A stretch of DNA of 64,000 bases from Anisus vortex. Taxonomy: Eukaryota > Mollusca > Gastropoda > Planorbidae. Under the pieces are notes generated by a model. That model was not told where the DNA came from. It did not search any database and saw only the letters and a program-made list of their open reading frames with translations. Position numbers and translations under genes: made by a program. Location of the stretch: assembly GCA_949126835.1 (NCBI GenBank), contig OX421505.1, positions 2,351,587 to 2,415,586 on the forward strand, in the 5' to 3' direction. Of the stretch, positions 44,935 to 57,514 are shown in pieces (position 1 is the first letter of the stretch; each line of letters opens with the position of its first letter).

Positions 44935-46176
44935 GGGTCTTATTAATTTTTATCTGCCACATATGCATGGGCAATAGATCTAGCAATTTTATAACATGCA
45001 ATACAAAATTTAAATTAATAAGCATTACTAATAAAGGATAGAAGACAATTATTTCGATTTTACAAGACCAGAAAGAGGTAATTTTTGTGTGAACGTTCTA
45101 AATTGTCCTAGAAAAACAGACCAAAAGGCCATAAAAGATTTTCATGAAATCTTTTAATGGGCGTTTGCGTTATATTTTAGGGATAAATAATTACATAAAT
45201 AATTTATTCCCTGTTCTACTGTGCACTTCCGTTTTATTTAATCGTTATGATTTTCTCAATGAAAAAATAAAGTTAAAATCGAAAGTTGTATACAGCGGAA
45301 ACTTTTAGGCAAACGTAAGAGTTTAGAACTTATTTAAAACTGCGTTTTTGGATACCGGTACGCACAGTGCCCTCACATGGGGGAGGGCAGAGGGGGGCAT
45401 ATGCCCGGGGGCGGCACTTCTAGGGGGCGGCACATTTAGCCTAAGTCCATACCAGAAATTTAAGGAGAGTTGAAGGGGAAATACAATTTGAAACACAAAT
45501 TGTAAACAAAAGGAAAAATGAATAAATATAGACTAGTAGAAGTTGACTTCTTATTTAATTACACTCAAACTGTTTTATACAAATCTTTCACTTTTTAATA
45601 GGCCCACAAAGGTTTCATAAAAGATTGGCTCATCTAGAATATTCTTATTAAAAAATTGCATTTTAAAATGTCTTTAATCATAATAATTAACTAAGCGCAG
45701 GCACTAAAGTTCCACACATTGGCGTAGCTAGGGATTTGGGGTCCAGGGGAGCTTGGCCTCTTTAGGAGCCCCTGCCAAAAAATTTTTCGGTCACTCCTTT
45801 GGGGGGCCCCCTTAAATAGCGGCCCGGGTGGACTTTCGAATTTGGACCCCCTCCCCTAGCTAGCCACTGGTACCGCAGATTCTCAACGGGGCGTTATAGC
45901 CCTCCAGGGGGGCGGTGAGAAGCTCTGGGGGGGGGGCGCTGATGTTCCCGGCAACAGTAGGGATCTCTGAAGGGCCAGTGGGCGGTACGAAAGTAGACTA
46001 CTTGACATAGATTCAACACCACATATTTTTTAATTACCAAAATTAAGATCTGCTTCACTTATAAGAGGGATAATCTTGAGCTTTGACAAAGACTTTATCG
46101 ACTTATGTCTACTGTGTAAATGTGACGTAAAAGTCATGTGAAGCCCATTCAGTACTCATCCTTGATCTATTGCTAT
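44935..46176. other. Intergenic repeats before LTR element 1
   Basis: Family D copy at 44935-45070, GC-rich repeat at 45360-45440, and at 45719-45875 a segment with inverted tips TTGGCGTAGCTAGGG and CCCTAGCTAGCCACTGG that looks like a MITE. Short GC- and G-rich tracts follow to 45965. No gene seen. Confidence 0.55.
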
Positions 46177-46804
46177 TGTTACGAATATCGGTCATAAATG
46201 AATGACGTAGTAAGGCATTGAACTCTTAACAAGTGCGTATCAGAGTCCAAAGCGACCAAGGTTTGACCTTTATGCCCTGAGGGCAGTTTAAATAAAATAA
46301 TTCGTTCAAATCCCGTGGAAATTGGAGGATAATTCTGGATCGTAGTAATTATAGAGAAAGAGGTTAAAATGCGTATTAAGACCCTGTAGAATCTTCGATG
46401 ATAGTTTTCTTTGGAAAGTCCCGACCTCCTTAAAGTTAGTTCAGTTCAGAAGTTTGTCGAGTGAAGTCGCTATATTCATACTTGTACATATAATGCCATG
46501 TTATTGATACTTATGTTGCCATCAGTTGATAAAGTTTATTGATCGTTTATATTGAGTCTACAATTTAAATAAAATTGTTTATTCAACAACTGGAGTTGTT
46601 TGATCTATCATTGTTGAGAAATGTGTTGAAGATAATTATCACGAATATAACTACATTGCTGCATAGACCTGTCAGTCAAAGAACCCCTAGCTTGGGCTAC
46701 AGATTAGCAGAATCTAGAGACTTCTAATAAAGATACAACTATATTCATTGAATCCGATTTAACGAGTCGTAATAATAATAATCAACCTAAAGAGGTCCAT
46801 AACA
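46177..46804 (+). repeat. 5' LTR of element 1
   Basis: 628 bp, TGTTACGAATATCGG to GGTCCATAACA. Confidence 0.93.
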
Positions 46805-46978
46805 GTTTGGGGTCTTCGTCCGATATAGTTGTATAGTGAAGCATATATTCAAGTTGTGTTGTGTTGTGTGTTGGAGCAGTGACCTACTGAGCAAGCCTAA
46901 GAACGCTGAAATTATTCTTCCGATTGGAAAAACGTAAGTTGGAAAAATTTACCACTTTATAAATCTCTTAACTAAAGA

Positions 46979-49750
46979 ATGGAATTTATTGAAAATCCAG
47001 AAGAAGAAGTTCTGAAAACTTTATCAATAAAGAAGTTAAAAGAGATCGCTGAGATCTTAAAGATAGAAGTTACTGAAACTACACCATCGAGGACTGTGTT
47101 GACACAGCAGATAAAAGATGTGTTGATTGCGAGTGGCAAGTTGAAAGTAGAATCAAGCGCGGAGGGATATCAAGTTGAAGGTCAGATGTCTGAACAGTTG
47201 CGATTTCAACTAGAAATGAAACGGTTTGAGATGGAACAAAAACGTTTGGAAATAGAAGAAAAACGTCTTGAGATGGAAGATAAGAAAAGTCAAAGAGAAA
47301 TAGAAAGTCAGGAAAGAGATAAGAAAAGTCAAAGAGAAAGTCAGGAAAGAATAGAACTAGCAAAGATAGGCGCTACTAAAAAAGAATCTCATAATGATGT
47401 AGAGATGGCCAGATGGAAAAAGCTAGTCCCTACCTACATTGATAAAGAAAGTGAAATAGCTAATTTCTTCCAGACCTTTGAAATTTCTTGCAGAGATTTT
47501 AAGTTCCCAGAAGATAAATGGGGAATATTAGTCAGAACAGCTTTTACTCAGGGAAGGGCAAGAGATTGTGTTCTATTGTTAAAAGAGGAGCATTTAAATG
47601 ATTATGAAATCATTAAAGACACTGTACTTAAAGCCTATAACCAAATTCCGGAAAGTTATCGGAAAAGGTTCCGTCAGTACACAATGTCCCCTTACCAAAC
47701 ACACTTAGACTTCCTTAGAGCAGAAGAAAAGTTAATGGATCAGTGGATAAAATCCAGAAATATCTCCACATTAAAAGAAATGAAAGATATCATTCTGTTA
47801 GAGGATTTTATTAACAAAGTGAGGCCGGATATAAGAATGTATTTATCCGAGCGTGACATCACTGACCCACATAAGGCTGCTGATTTAGCTGAACAGTATA
47901 CATTGTGTCATAGGACAGCTGGTGAAAAGACTTTTAATAGATCACAACGGCAAGGAGAAAACACACAACAACAACATCGTGAAAAAGATCATTTTGTGAA
48001 ACAAAATGATGTTAATAAAAAACCTGTCTACAAAAACGTCCAATGTACTTTTTGTAAAAGAACAGGACATAGCATCGAAGACTGTTGGAGTATAAGGAAA
48101 GAAAAAGGACCTAATAAAGTGGTAATGTGCGTCAGACATGCACAAATACAGAATGTACAAGAAAGCGAAAATACAAACGAACTGAATTCGAAGAAAGATT
48201 CTTCTAAACCAGAAACACTGAGGGTGGATTTGCCTGAGAGCAAAAGTCAGAAGGTAGAGAAATCTACAACTGAAGATAATGAGGATAAATATCCTGATTA
48301 TAAATACAGAATGGCTACTATTGGATTAATTGCCCAAGTCCACAGAGACGAAAAAGTAGACCAAAGTATTTTTGACTCGGAAAAGAGTCTGAAGTCATCG
48401 AAAGATGAAAAACCACCCGAAAGTCATGGTCAAGGGAAGAATAAAATTGACACAGAGACCCTGTGCAGTTTTCAACCGTTCATTAGTGAAGGTTGTGTGG
48501 CCTTACAAAAGGAAGGACCACTGAAGTCCGTAAACATATTACGAGACACAGGAGCATCATTAACACTGCTGCTTAAAGATGTATTACCATTGAATGTGAA
48601 TACATTGACAGGACAGACTGTCCTATTGAGAGGTTTTGAATGGAAAGAAGAAATACCTCTACATAGGATATACCTCACATCTGACTTGGTGACAGGATAT
48701 GTGACAGTTGGAGTAATATCAAAACTTCCTGTTGAGGGCATATCCGTTATCCTAGCAAATGATTTGGCAAAAGGGAGGGTGAGACCTGAACTGATTGTAA
48801 AGGAAAATCCAGACCCTAGTCCTATGGTGGAGACAGTAAAAGAAAAAGAACTTTATCCTGTAGGTGATGTCATAAATGGTATGACACCACAGAAAAAGAA
48901 AGAAGAAATTCTCTCACAAGAAAAGAAAAAGAAAGAAGAAATTCTCCCACGAGAGAAGAAAGTGGAAGAAGGAGTGGAACTTGATACTACTATTTTCTCC
49001 ATGATTGAAGATTGTCCGAAAGGAAATGAACAATCAAAGAAGTCATCACAAAATGAATTGATTGCTGAGCAGAAAGTAGACCCAGAGTTGCTACAGTTGC
49101 ATGAGAAAGCTGTCGACGAGAAAGAAAATCCTACTACTGATGTCTATGAACAGATAGACCACAGCATGAACAAACAACAATGCAAACCTGCAGTTGCCGG
49201 TACAGATGAAGATTTGAGGAGCATCACTGAAGAAACGAGTGCTGAGAGCTGGACCGAAACTATCAAAAGCTATGGGTTACCACAATCCATACCGACAGAT
49301 CAAAGGACCAACTTCGCCCCGGAACTCTTCAATCCTGTCCTAAAGAACTTATGCCTGGAGCAGGAGAGGTCAACTGAATCCCATCCGGAAAGTCGAGGAG
49401 CCTATGGACCAATCTTTGGACCCACTGTCCGAGGACCACTCAAACTACTTCAAGAAGCATGGCAGACCGAATTGGATCTCCTTGGGCTGATCAAGTACCT
49501 AGATAAGTACATAAATTTTTTGTCTGACTTAACTGTGTTTGTTAGAAAAAAATTGTACACTGCTCACATGCAGATGCCATTGTTGTGTGATGAAAGAAAG
49601 GCAAAAATATTATATCATTTGAAAATGATAAAGCCTTACCTTCTGAAAACAATTGGAATAAGCTTGATGTTGTTAACATTGTTACTCTTATTTGTAAAAT
49701 TCATGCCTGGAGTACAGGATGAATTGAATGACAAATTCACTGATAGTTAG
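46979..49750 (+). CDS. Gag-protease-truncated integrase polyprotein of LTR element 1
   Basis: 923 aa from ATG 46979. In order: an acidic start; a charged coiled coil at about 72-132 (KRFEMEQKRLEIEEKRLEME); a Gag capsid-like helical region at about 140-318; a CCHC zinc knuckle C356-C359-H364-C369; a charged spacer; a retropepsin-like domain with active-site DTGA at 523-526; another charged spacer; then integrase scraps. D774 lies in PTDQRTNF and HPESRGA follows, then the sequence jumps to FGPTVRGPLKLLQEAW, so the region with the last catalytic Glu is lost. Reverse transcriptase, RNase H and the integrase N-terminus are absent. The end carries a strong membrane segment at about 889-909 (GISLMLLTLLLLFVKFMPG), not usual in Pol. 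Intact Gag and protease suggest it can package RNA but needs a helper for copying; that is inference. Confidence 0.9.
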   Translation: MEFIENPEEEVLKTLSIKKLKEIAEILKIEVTETTPSRTVLTQQIKDVLIASGKLKVESSAEGYQVEGQMSEQLRFQLEMKRFEMEQKRLEIEEKRLEMEDKKSQREIESQERDKKSQRESQERIELAKIGATKKESHNDVEMARWKKLVPTYIDKESEIANFFQTFEISCRDFKFPEDKWGILVRTAFTQGRARDCVLLLKEEHLNDYEIIKDTVLKAYNQIPESYRKRFRQYTMSPYQTHLDFLRAEEKLMDQWIKSRNISTLKEMKDIILLEDFINKVRPDIRMYLSERDITDPHKAADLAEQYTLCHRTAGEKTFNRSQRQGENTQQQHREKDHFVKQNDVNKKPVYKNVQCTFCKRTGHSIEDCWSIRKEKGPNKVVMCVRHAQIQNVQESENTNELNSKKDSSKPETLRVDLPESKSQKVEKSTTEDNEDKYPDYKYRMATIGLIAQVHRDEKVDQSIFDSEKSLKSSKDEKPPESHGQGKNKIDTETLCSFQPFISEGCVALQKEGPLKSVNILRDTGASLTLLLKDVLPLNVNTLTGQTVLLRGFEWKEEIPLHRIYLTSDLVTGYVTVGVISKLPVEGISVILANDLAKGRVRPELIVKENPDPSPMVETVKEKELYPVGDVINGMTPQKKKEEILSQEKKKKEEILPREKKVEEGVELDTTIFSMIEDCPKGNEQSKKSSQNELIAEQKVDPELLQLHEKAVDEKENPTTDVYEQIDHSMNKQQCKPAVAGTDEDLRSITEETSAESWTETIKSYGLPQSIPTDQRTNFAPELFNPVLKNLCLEQERSTESHPESRGAYGPIFGPTVRGPLKLLQEAWQTELDLLGLIKYLDKYINFLSDLTVFVRKKLYTAHMQMPLLCDERKAKILYHLKMIKPYLLKTIGISLMLLTLLLLFVKFMPGVQDELNDKFTDS

Positions 49751-51946
49751 TTACCAAACTTACTGTTTTAAAACTAAATCCCTTACTTGTGAAGAAAAAG
49801 GAATGAGTAAAAGTATTGTTAGAGTAAATATCATTATAGTGTGATATTTCTAAACAAACTTGTTAGGTTGAGCATTTAAAATAATTGCTATAAGAGAAAA
49901 AGATCAGTTTTATCCGCAGAATTGGTTTCTAAATCAGAGGACATTATAAATGTGGACTGATTATAAGATATGTTTGAGAATCTCTGGAAATGATAATTGA
50001 AACATTTGGCAGAGAGGATAATTTGATTGAAAAAGATGTAAATGGTTTTGAGAAAAGAGAATTTTTCTATCACTAAAGTATTGAGAAATGTTTTATGATT
50101 GTACTATGGATTTATTTTATCATGTACTGTTGTTGAAATAATTGCACTGAGTCAAGATGCAAATTTCTTCTATGTGAATTTATTCATTTGTAATATTATC
50201 ATTGAATGTATGATAATGTAGGGTAAAAATAGTTGCAGCAAGGCAGAACTATGACTAACAAGAATTCCAAGAAATGTATTATATATGATTTTTTCACTTT
50301 TAGGAATGTTACCTGAAAAGCAGACCAAAAGTAGAAACTAATGTAAACTTTGTTATCCTTGTTTTGTATAAATTTAGGATATGTGCCACTGACTTGACAC
50401 TGTAAACCAGAATGGTTGAGAATGTCATGGTTGAGAATTTATAATGTTGACACACCAATGTTCAACTAATGTATGATTAATTAAGGATTTCATGTCAAGA
50501 TTGTAAAACTAATCTATATTTTTTCTGTATTAGTTAAAATAGATTGAATGAATTGTATTGACAAGCAAAAGACTGGGTAGACCTGAACACTGTGGAAGTA
50601 ACAGGAACCTAGAACCTATGAATAAAACCTTTATGGAAAATGGAAAAGAGCAATGTACACCACTGAAAAGATTGGAAATGGAATGTTTTACCACAACAGT
50701 CAAACCAGCAGTTGTTTTGTACATAAATTGTTACATTGATTTCGCTCTGAAAAAAAAAATTAATAGTAGCCTATGCTTAACTCTTTTCTACTTCAGTAAT
50801 ATTGTAATTGAAATGTCTTTAATGTAATTAAAAGAAAATAAGTACTTACTATTTAGTACTAAGATTGTATGAAGATAATATAATCTGCTTTGATTGATAG
50901 TTAATTAAGTAAATTAACCAAATTTGTTTCAAGTAAATCCATGTCTGCATGAAAGATAGAATGTTTCAATGTGAACTCTTTTAAAAAGAAAATAATGACG
51001 TCAAAAGGTCATGGTAAAATGAAAGATTGAAATATTTTTAATGAAATTGTCTATAAACTATTTCAATTCGTGAACAGACTATGTTTAATGTTCTCAAAAT
51101 AACATAAATGAATGTCATATTGAGATAATGGTTGTTAAATAATGCTCATTTAGTTACGATAACTATTTAATCGCGTAGCAATATTTTTTACCTAGGCTGT
51201 GATGAGGTAAAAATTTGCATAGCGATGTCAATATTGTTAGAATCAATTGGGAATGAGAGAGGAAAAAGAGAGAGAGAGAGAGAGAAATGCGGAATACTGA
51301 CCTAGAAATTTTGGGTTTTGACACAGACAGTATTGTTTAAAGTCTAATGTGTTAGTCGGCCTACCAGCATGTAAAAAAAAAAAAAAATACTGTCTACACG
51401 AGCAATAATTTTTGTAACGTGTAATTAGGTCAGGTCTAGTAGTATTTTTTCATCAAGAGCGTTTGGGTTTTTTCTCCTTATGGAAAAAAATAAGTCGTGT
51501 CTGAATAGACATTAAGTGATTTTTTCTTTTGTTGTTTGATTACAAATGTAAAAGATATTAGTTTATAATTAAGTGGACGAGAGAGGTTTTTATTAACGTG
51601 GAATGTTCATGTAATAGAAATTATTAACTTGTATTATATTATATCTATTAAGAATGATTAAGTATTTTTCTTGTGAACAAGATTTAGATAAACAATTTAA
51701 TTGTCCATTGTTTTGAATTAAAAATTGAATGATTGAATGACTGTAGTTAAGCCATTTGATAAGATGAATTTATATTGCATATATTATTATGTTATTGTTA
51801 TCAGTTCGATTGAATTATTGGGATCGCCAATTGAACTGTATTGTTTTTCCCGGAATATTTTCTTTTATAATTATTCCTTAAAATTAACATTTTTCGTATG
51901 GTTAAAATGTAAAGGAAATAATTATAAAACTTTAGAAGGGGGGGGA
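49751..51946. other. 3' non-coding part of LTR element 1
   Basis: AT-rich, no ORF with recognisable domain on either strand; no RT motif seen. GA repeat at 51264-51284. Ends with the polypurine tract 51934-51946. Confidence 0.7.
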
Positions 51947-52572
51947 TGTTACGAATATCGGTCATAAATGAATGACGTAGTAAGGCATTGACCTCTTAAC
52001 AAGTGCGTATCAGAGTCCAAAGCGACCAAGGTTTGACCTTTATGCCCTGAGGGCAGTTTAAATAAAATAATTCGTTCAAATCCCGTGGAAATTGGAGGAT
52101 AATTCTGGATCGTAGTAATTATAGAGAAAGAGGTTAAAATGCGTATTAAGACCCTGTAGAATCTTCGATGATAGTTTTCTTTGGAAAGTCCCGACCTCCT
52201 TAAAGTTAGTTCAGTTCAGAAGTTTGTCGAGTGAAGTCGCTATATTCATACTTGTACATATAATGCCATGTTATTGATACTTATGTTGCCATCAGTTGAT
52301 AAAGTTTATTGATCGTTTATATTGAGTCTACAATTTAAATAAAATTGTTTATTCAACAACTGGAGTTGTTTGATCTATCATTGTTGAGAAATGTGTTGAA
52401 GATAATTATCACGAATATAACTACATTGCTGCATAGACCTGTCAGTCAAAGAACCCCTAGCTTGGGCTACAGATTAGCAGAATCTAGAGACTTCTAATAA
52501 AGATACAACTATATTCATTGAATCCGATTTAACGAGTCGTAATAATAATAATCAACCTAAAGGGCCATAACA
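51947..52572 (+). repeat. 3' LTR of element 1
   Basis: 626 bp, nearly identical to the 5' LTR; preceded by the polypurine tract. Confidence 0.93.
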
Positions 52573-53003
52573 CTATATTTAGACTGTATCTGAGAAATGC
52601 AGATGGGGCGGTGATTAGATTATTAGAAGAGGAAGTAGGGGCTAGGGTGAGTATAAATTACATATCTGGCTCAGCTCGTTAGAAAAATAAAGTTCGGTGC
52701 TTTTGTTCATTATCACAGTTTCATTCAGATTGTTTTGGTTTTAATTTGAATAAATTAGATTTATATAGCCTTTGATTTATAAAAACCAGTTTTGATATCG
52801 ACTTATTAAAGAAATATAAGTTGAGCAAAAGCACTAAGCAGAGACGAATTAATGAAATGGCACGTGATGAAGTGAGAGTATATTGTGTGAGTACCTAAAA
52901 GCTTTACACATTTTTACAACTTGATGGGAGTCCACGCTACCTGACAATAATTTAACGTTACAGTTTTTTTTTAATTACAGATGGGAACATTTTGCTAGTT
53001 TTG
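52573..53003. other. Short intergenic segment between mobile elements
   Basis: Contains AATAAA-rich sequence (GAAAAATAAAGTTCGGTGC at about 52682) that could be LTR or 3' UTR debris; no gene. Confidence 0.4.
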
Positions 53004-53278
53004 TGTAGACAGGTGGTCTACAAGGTGTTTTTGTACTGTTCTCATTATATTTTCTTTTAATTTCATAACAAAGCACAGTTAAGTTTTTAACTAATTATAC
53101 TGGAGCGCTTTTTCAGGTTGTTTGTTTCCGATTGGCTGCGGGTCAATAAATTTTATTGGTCAGTGATAGTGTTTGGGTCGCCCTATTTAATCTCTTTTCC
53201 GGTTAGTTGTTTGGCCTTCTAGTGGTGGTGGTCGTTGAAAGTGGCATACAAAAACACCTTGTAGACCACCTGTCTACA
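53004..53278. repeat. Left TIR plus inverted 32-bp tip
   Basis: The 246-bp left TIR is followed at 53247-53278 by an exact inverted copy of its own first 32 bp, so this 275-bp segment by itself looks like a MITE with perfect 32-bp TIRs. Within each tip TGTAGAC and GTCTACA pair around AGGTG as a small hairpin. Its own outer flanks (TTTG and TACA) do not match. Confidence 0.85.
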
Positions 53279-55890
53279 TACACGCCGCCCACATTTTTTA
53301 TCGTCCTCGATAAAACACATACCCCATACAAAGATGTTAAGTATTCCACAATGCTACAAGACCAATCAACAAAAGACTCCTGATTACCCATCCCTAAGCC
53401 AGACATTCCTAGAATATCCAAAAAAAATCCACGTCAGTAAATAAGCAGACGCCACTGAAGGCACTGTTCTGCAATTTATGAACAAAAAACATAGGGTGGC
53501 AACCACAATGCCCAAAGTGAGCCTTGACGACTTCACAATGACATACAAAAAGTCTCGGTGAAAAGAAATGCATCATTAAAAACACATACGCTCACTCATG
53601 TTATCTCACAACCTGGCCGCCAATTTATATACCATAAAAAAACGGAAATCAAACAACATAAGAAATCCTGGCATAATAATACATAAAAACAGTAAATTAT
53701 AACAATTTGCTTCCTCAGTCCGCAACTGGTGTGGACAAGAAAAAAATATCTTATTTTGACAAGAACGAACAGCATCCGTTCCCCAAGAACAATACTACCA
53801 GTTCACAAAGAACAATAAAACATACATCAGAAATCATGCTATAAAAAAACATAAAAATTATTACATTTTGTTTCCTCATTCCGCATCTGGTGCGGACAAG
53901 AAAAAAAATTATTTTGACCAGAACCAACGATGTTAGTCCCACATGAACTACACCGCCAGTTCACGAAGAACCATGGTATCAAGAAAACATGCCTCCCACA
54001 AAAGAGACAAAAAAAAATTATTTACCTACGTAAACAGTTCATAAAAATACTGCATTGAAAAAAATATTTAAATTTTCAGTTACGAAAAAAAACATGTCAA
54101 CACAATAACAAGGGTGTGTCGACAACAACGGTTGCATTATTTACATATTAACATAGGAAAAAAAAGAAGAGGTTCACAAAAAAAAAAAGCAGTAAATATA
54201 TTTACAGGTGGGTACAAAAAAATGTATGACGAAACAAAACACAACATGGCAAAATTCCTCTGGTAGGCCCAGGTCAGAACGTCTGAAAGCATCCAATTCC
54301 TGGCGTCTGAATGAAAAACACTTCTTTGGTCCATCTGTCCACTCTTGGACACAACACTAGCCCCTCCAGGGCAATACACTAGCCCATCCAGGGCACTACA
54401 CTAGCCCATCCAGGGCACTACACTGGCCACTTTAGGGCACTACACTGGCCACTCCAGGGCACTACACTGGCCTCTCCAGGGCGCATCCAGACAATCCATG
54501 GCTCCCCCTTGGCCGAGGGAAACCAGGCAGGTGGCCCTGGTCGGCACACCTCTCGTGGTGGTGGGGCAAGAAGGTGGTACTTGCCCCCAGTTGCATCTCT
54601 CCGGCAGCAGCCATCGTCACTGTCGCCCGAGCCCAGGACCCTGGTGACCCATATGGAGGTCCCAACGCCAAGGCCTGGCCCAAGCATACACCGCCAGCTT
54701 CCAGGCTCCAACAGCTACAGGATGCCGGACCCTGGTGACCAAAGTGTAGGTCCCAATGCCAGGGTCTGGCCCAACACACAGCTGGCTGCACAGCCCCAAT
54801 GGTCACAGGACGTCCACTGCTGCCGTCGTCTCCGTCGGCCCTACCTATGTTGGTCTCTCTCCTACCTAACGCTAACTGCTAAAACAACCATTAAGCCTAA
54901 CACACTAATACCAAAAATCAACAAACAACCTAGGTCTAACAACTATCCTGCATTACTCACACAACCTAATCCACAGAGAACTACTACTCAAACCAAGATC
55001 CAACTCCTATATACCAAACAACTATACCATAAAATACCACTCCTGGTCAAACAAAAATAAACCATCAAAACTATCCTAACCGAGACCCTAATCTACACAA
55101 CTGATGCCTAACCAAAAAGAAACTAACTATATTGGTCCATCCAAGCACAGATCCCCACTTCATGACACCATTTGTAAGGGGGGGAATTTACTGAGTGAAA
55201 AAGTTTTATAGTGTGTGTGTGTTATTGAATTATATAACACACAATATTAAATTAATATACATCTATTTACATTTATATACAAGGGGAGGGGACGGGTATA
55301 TCTGTGCATACCTATATTGTGGTAGGCAGGTAGGATTAGCTACCTGGATGAACCAATAGTAAAGGCTACTATTACTAGCTAACTATACTAAATACTAAAT
55401 TACTAAGCTAAACACAGAACAGCAAACCAACTACAAATAAACAAACATAAACAACGTACACTACAACAATGTATCTAACTATCAATAGAACAAATAATCT
55501 TTTGAAGAGTCAACATAACAAGTTTATTCATATTATAATAAGCCCTAACCATCAATATCAACAACAACTAAATAAATCAATCATCTACCAACGTCATTTC
55601 TCACTAAATAAATCATCATCCCTACCAACTATTAATTCAAATACTACAAAATCATAATTCAAATCTTCTCATCACTTAACACACTAATATCTAACCAAGA
55701 AAATATAACAACAGATCTAGCAATTTCTAACATCTAACTTAAAAATAATATATAACAAAAGACTAAATATACACAAGGGATCTAGCAATTTATAACTTCT
55801 AACTTAAAAATAATATATAACCAGAGAATAAATATATACAAGAGACCTAGCAATTTCTAACATCTAATCTTAAAAATAATATATAACCAG
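53279..55890. other. Interior of the composite element, left part
   Basis: No recognisable transposase. Contents: AT-rich DNA to 54340; six 22-bp repeats (CACTACACTGGCCACTCCAG) at 54350-54483; a GC-rich part with two related segments sharing GGACCCTGGTGACC and CCAGCTTCC-like sequence at about 54640-54790; a low-complexity AC-rich part from 54880; and a 64-bp repeat (GATCTAGCAATTT) three times at 55714-55890. Proline-rich frames on both strands in 54460-55060 overlap each other and show no domain. Confidence 0.55.
55148..55180 (-). other. Possible LTR end with tRNA-Leu-type primer-binding site
   Basis: On the minus strand CCCCCCCTTACA is followed after AA by TGGTGTCATGAAGTGGGG, close to the tRNA-Leu primer-binding site TGGTGTCAGAAGTGGGA used by some Gypsy elements. 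No second LTR was found, so this may be a relic. Confidence 0.35.
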
Positions 55891-56344
55891 TGTTGATGTC
55901 CTATTATTATTATTGGACTATCAAACATTACCACCAGTCTTCTCAGAGTATTTGAGTTGCAGTAGCTGAATTATTTGATTGATTTGAACATCAAAATGGA
56001 CGACATCACCACAATATAAATTCCAAACTTGTAAATAATAAATGAACGACTTATTGCAGCATATTATTTAATAACAATTCATTAACAGTTGACACTTCAC
56101 ATCCAATGAACAAATATAGCTTTATAGTATCAACATAATACACAATTTTATTTATTTCTCCTGAGTCTAAAATACTGCCTGCGTTCCTTGTGAGTTATGA
56201 GAAAGACTGCCGACCGCATGGACCGTCACTTAACTATATCTACTTCCGATATAGGTTTTCTTAATATCCAAAAATGGGTTTTATTTCGACTTTTTAATTA
56301 TTAATATAGCTACTACCTATATATTATTTTATGGCTTCATAGCA
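55891..56344 (-). repeat. 3' LTR of element 2
   Basis: 454 bp; on the plus strand TGTTGATGTCC to GCTTCATAGCA. Followed (plus strand) by TACCCCCCAACC, the complement of the polypurine tract. Confidence 0.95.
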
Positions 56345-57514
56345 TACCCCCCAACCACAGAGAAAAAAAAATAATTTATTATTATTTTTGATACGAAAAA
56401 TGTTTACAATAATGAAAAAAAATTATCTTAATCTTAATTAATGCATATAATCATTCATTTAATAATACATAGAGAAAAAATCCATTTAATATATGTACAA
56501 ACAATCAAAAAACATATTTATAGGCAGAAATATGACACAAAGAATAATGTCTAATGTTTATATGACAATTAGTCATAGACAATTATCTTTAGGTATTGTC
56601 TAATCAACTTCAGTAGTACTGAGATAAACTATTGGATATCAATGATGTGTATCGATAATTATTATGCTAACTACTCATCAAGGCTGTCGAGATTATCTAT
56701 TATCTTTATCTCACAAAATCTATAAGGATTCCATGAAAAATTTTTTTCATACAACATTTATTATTTTATACAACAAAATTAATATAATACTAATGTCGGT
56801 TTTTTTTATAATTGTCATTTTGTATTGATATTCTCATCATGGTTATTATGAATATATATCTTCATAATATTTATTTTGAATTGATATTCTTATTGATTCT
56901 TATTGATTATTATTGATTATTATTGATTGATATTCTCAATAACATTACTTACAATGTAACATGATTATCTTTAATCTTAGTTTACAATAAAATATTACAC
57001 AAATTATTCAAGTCTTTTCTTCAATTATATATTTATATTACACTGCTCATTTTCCTGTGAGTCTTATATGTATCATTTATTTATTGGCTTCAATGCTATC
57101 TTTAGTCTTACATGAATACAATACAATATTACCATCTAATGCTCTGACTTTAGAGTCTTACATAGGCATTTCATTATTATATCATTCTTATTTCAATTCC
57201 TCTAATGCTTTTTTAAAGACTTACATAGGCATATTAATATTAACATATGGCATAACAGATTCACTGTTCAGAGGCCACAAAATTTTATGTGCTTAACAGT
57301 CTTACCAAACTGTTCAGAGGCTACATAAAAAAAATTATTCCAACTGATAATCATTATTTTCATCAATTAGATTATTTTATACCAGTATCCATATTTACAT
57401 ATTTGTTCTTTACAAAGAAAAAAAAATGTTATCATGTCATTATACCTGTTACTGAAAATATCATATCTTTTTCATAAATTTAGTTGTTCCTATGTATAAT
57501 TCTATTGATTATAC
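56345..57514. other. 3' non-coding part of LTR element 2
   Basis: AT-rich with short repeats of TTATTGATT at 56890-56935 and of GACTTACATAGGCAT; no domain recognised on either strand. Confidence 0.65.

Larger units (their letters stand above)
46177..52572 (+). mobile_element. LTR retrotransposon 1, Gypsy-like, without reverse transcriptase
   Basis: A complete 6.4-kb insertion: LTRs 46177-46804 and 51947-52572, flanked by the 4-bp target duplication CTAT (46173-46176 and 52573-52576). LTRs start TGTTA and end TAACA. Just inside the 5' LTR, TGGGGTCTTCGTCCG resembles a tRNA-Pro type primer-binding site with one mismatch and one insertion. The polypurine tract AGAAGGGGGGGGA lies at 51934-51946. 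The only long frame is 46979-49750; about 2.2 kb of AT-rich non-coding DNA follows it. The LTRs differ only by one substitution (46231 region) and a 2-bp difference near the 3' end, so insertion was recent. Confidence 0.93.

Noticed and set aside
47079..48741. Minus-strand frames within LTR element 1
   Set aside because: Short antisense shadows of the Gag-protease ORF without domains.
54418..55060. Proline/Gly-rich frames on both strands (up to 183 codons)
   Set aside because: GC-rich sequence with internal repeats; frames overlap on opposite strands, no domain recognised, no transposase signature.
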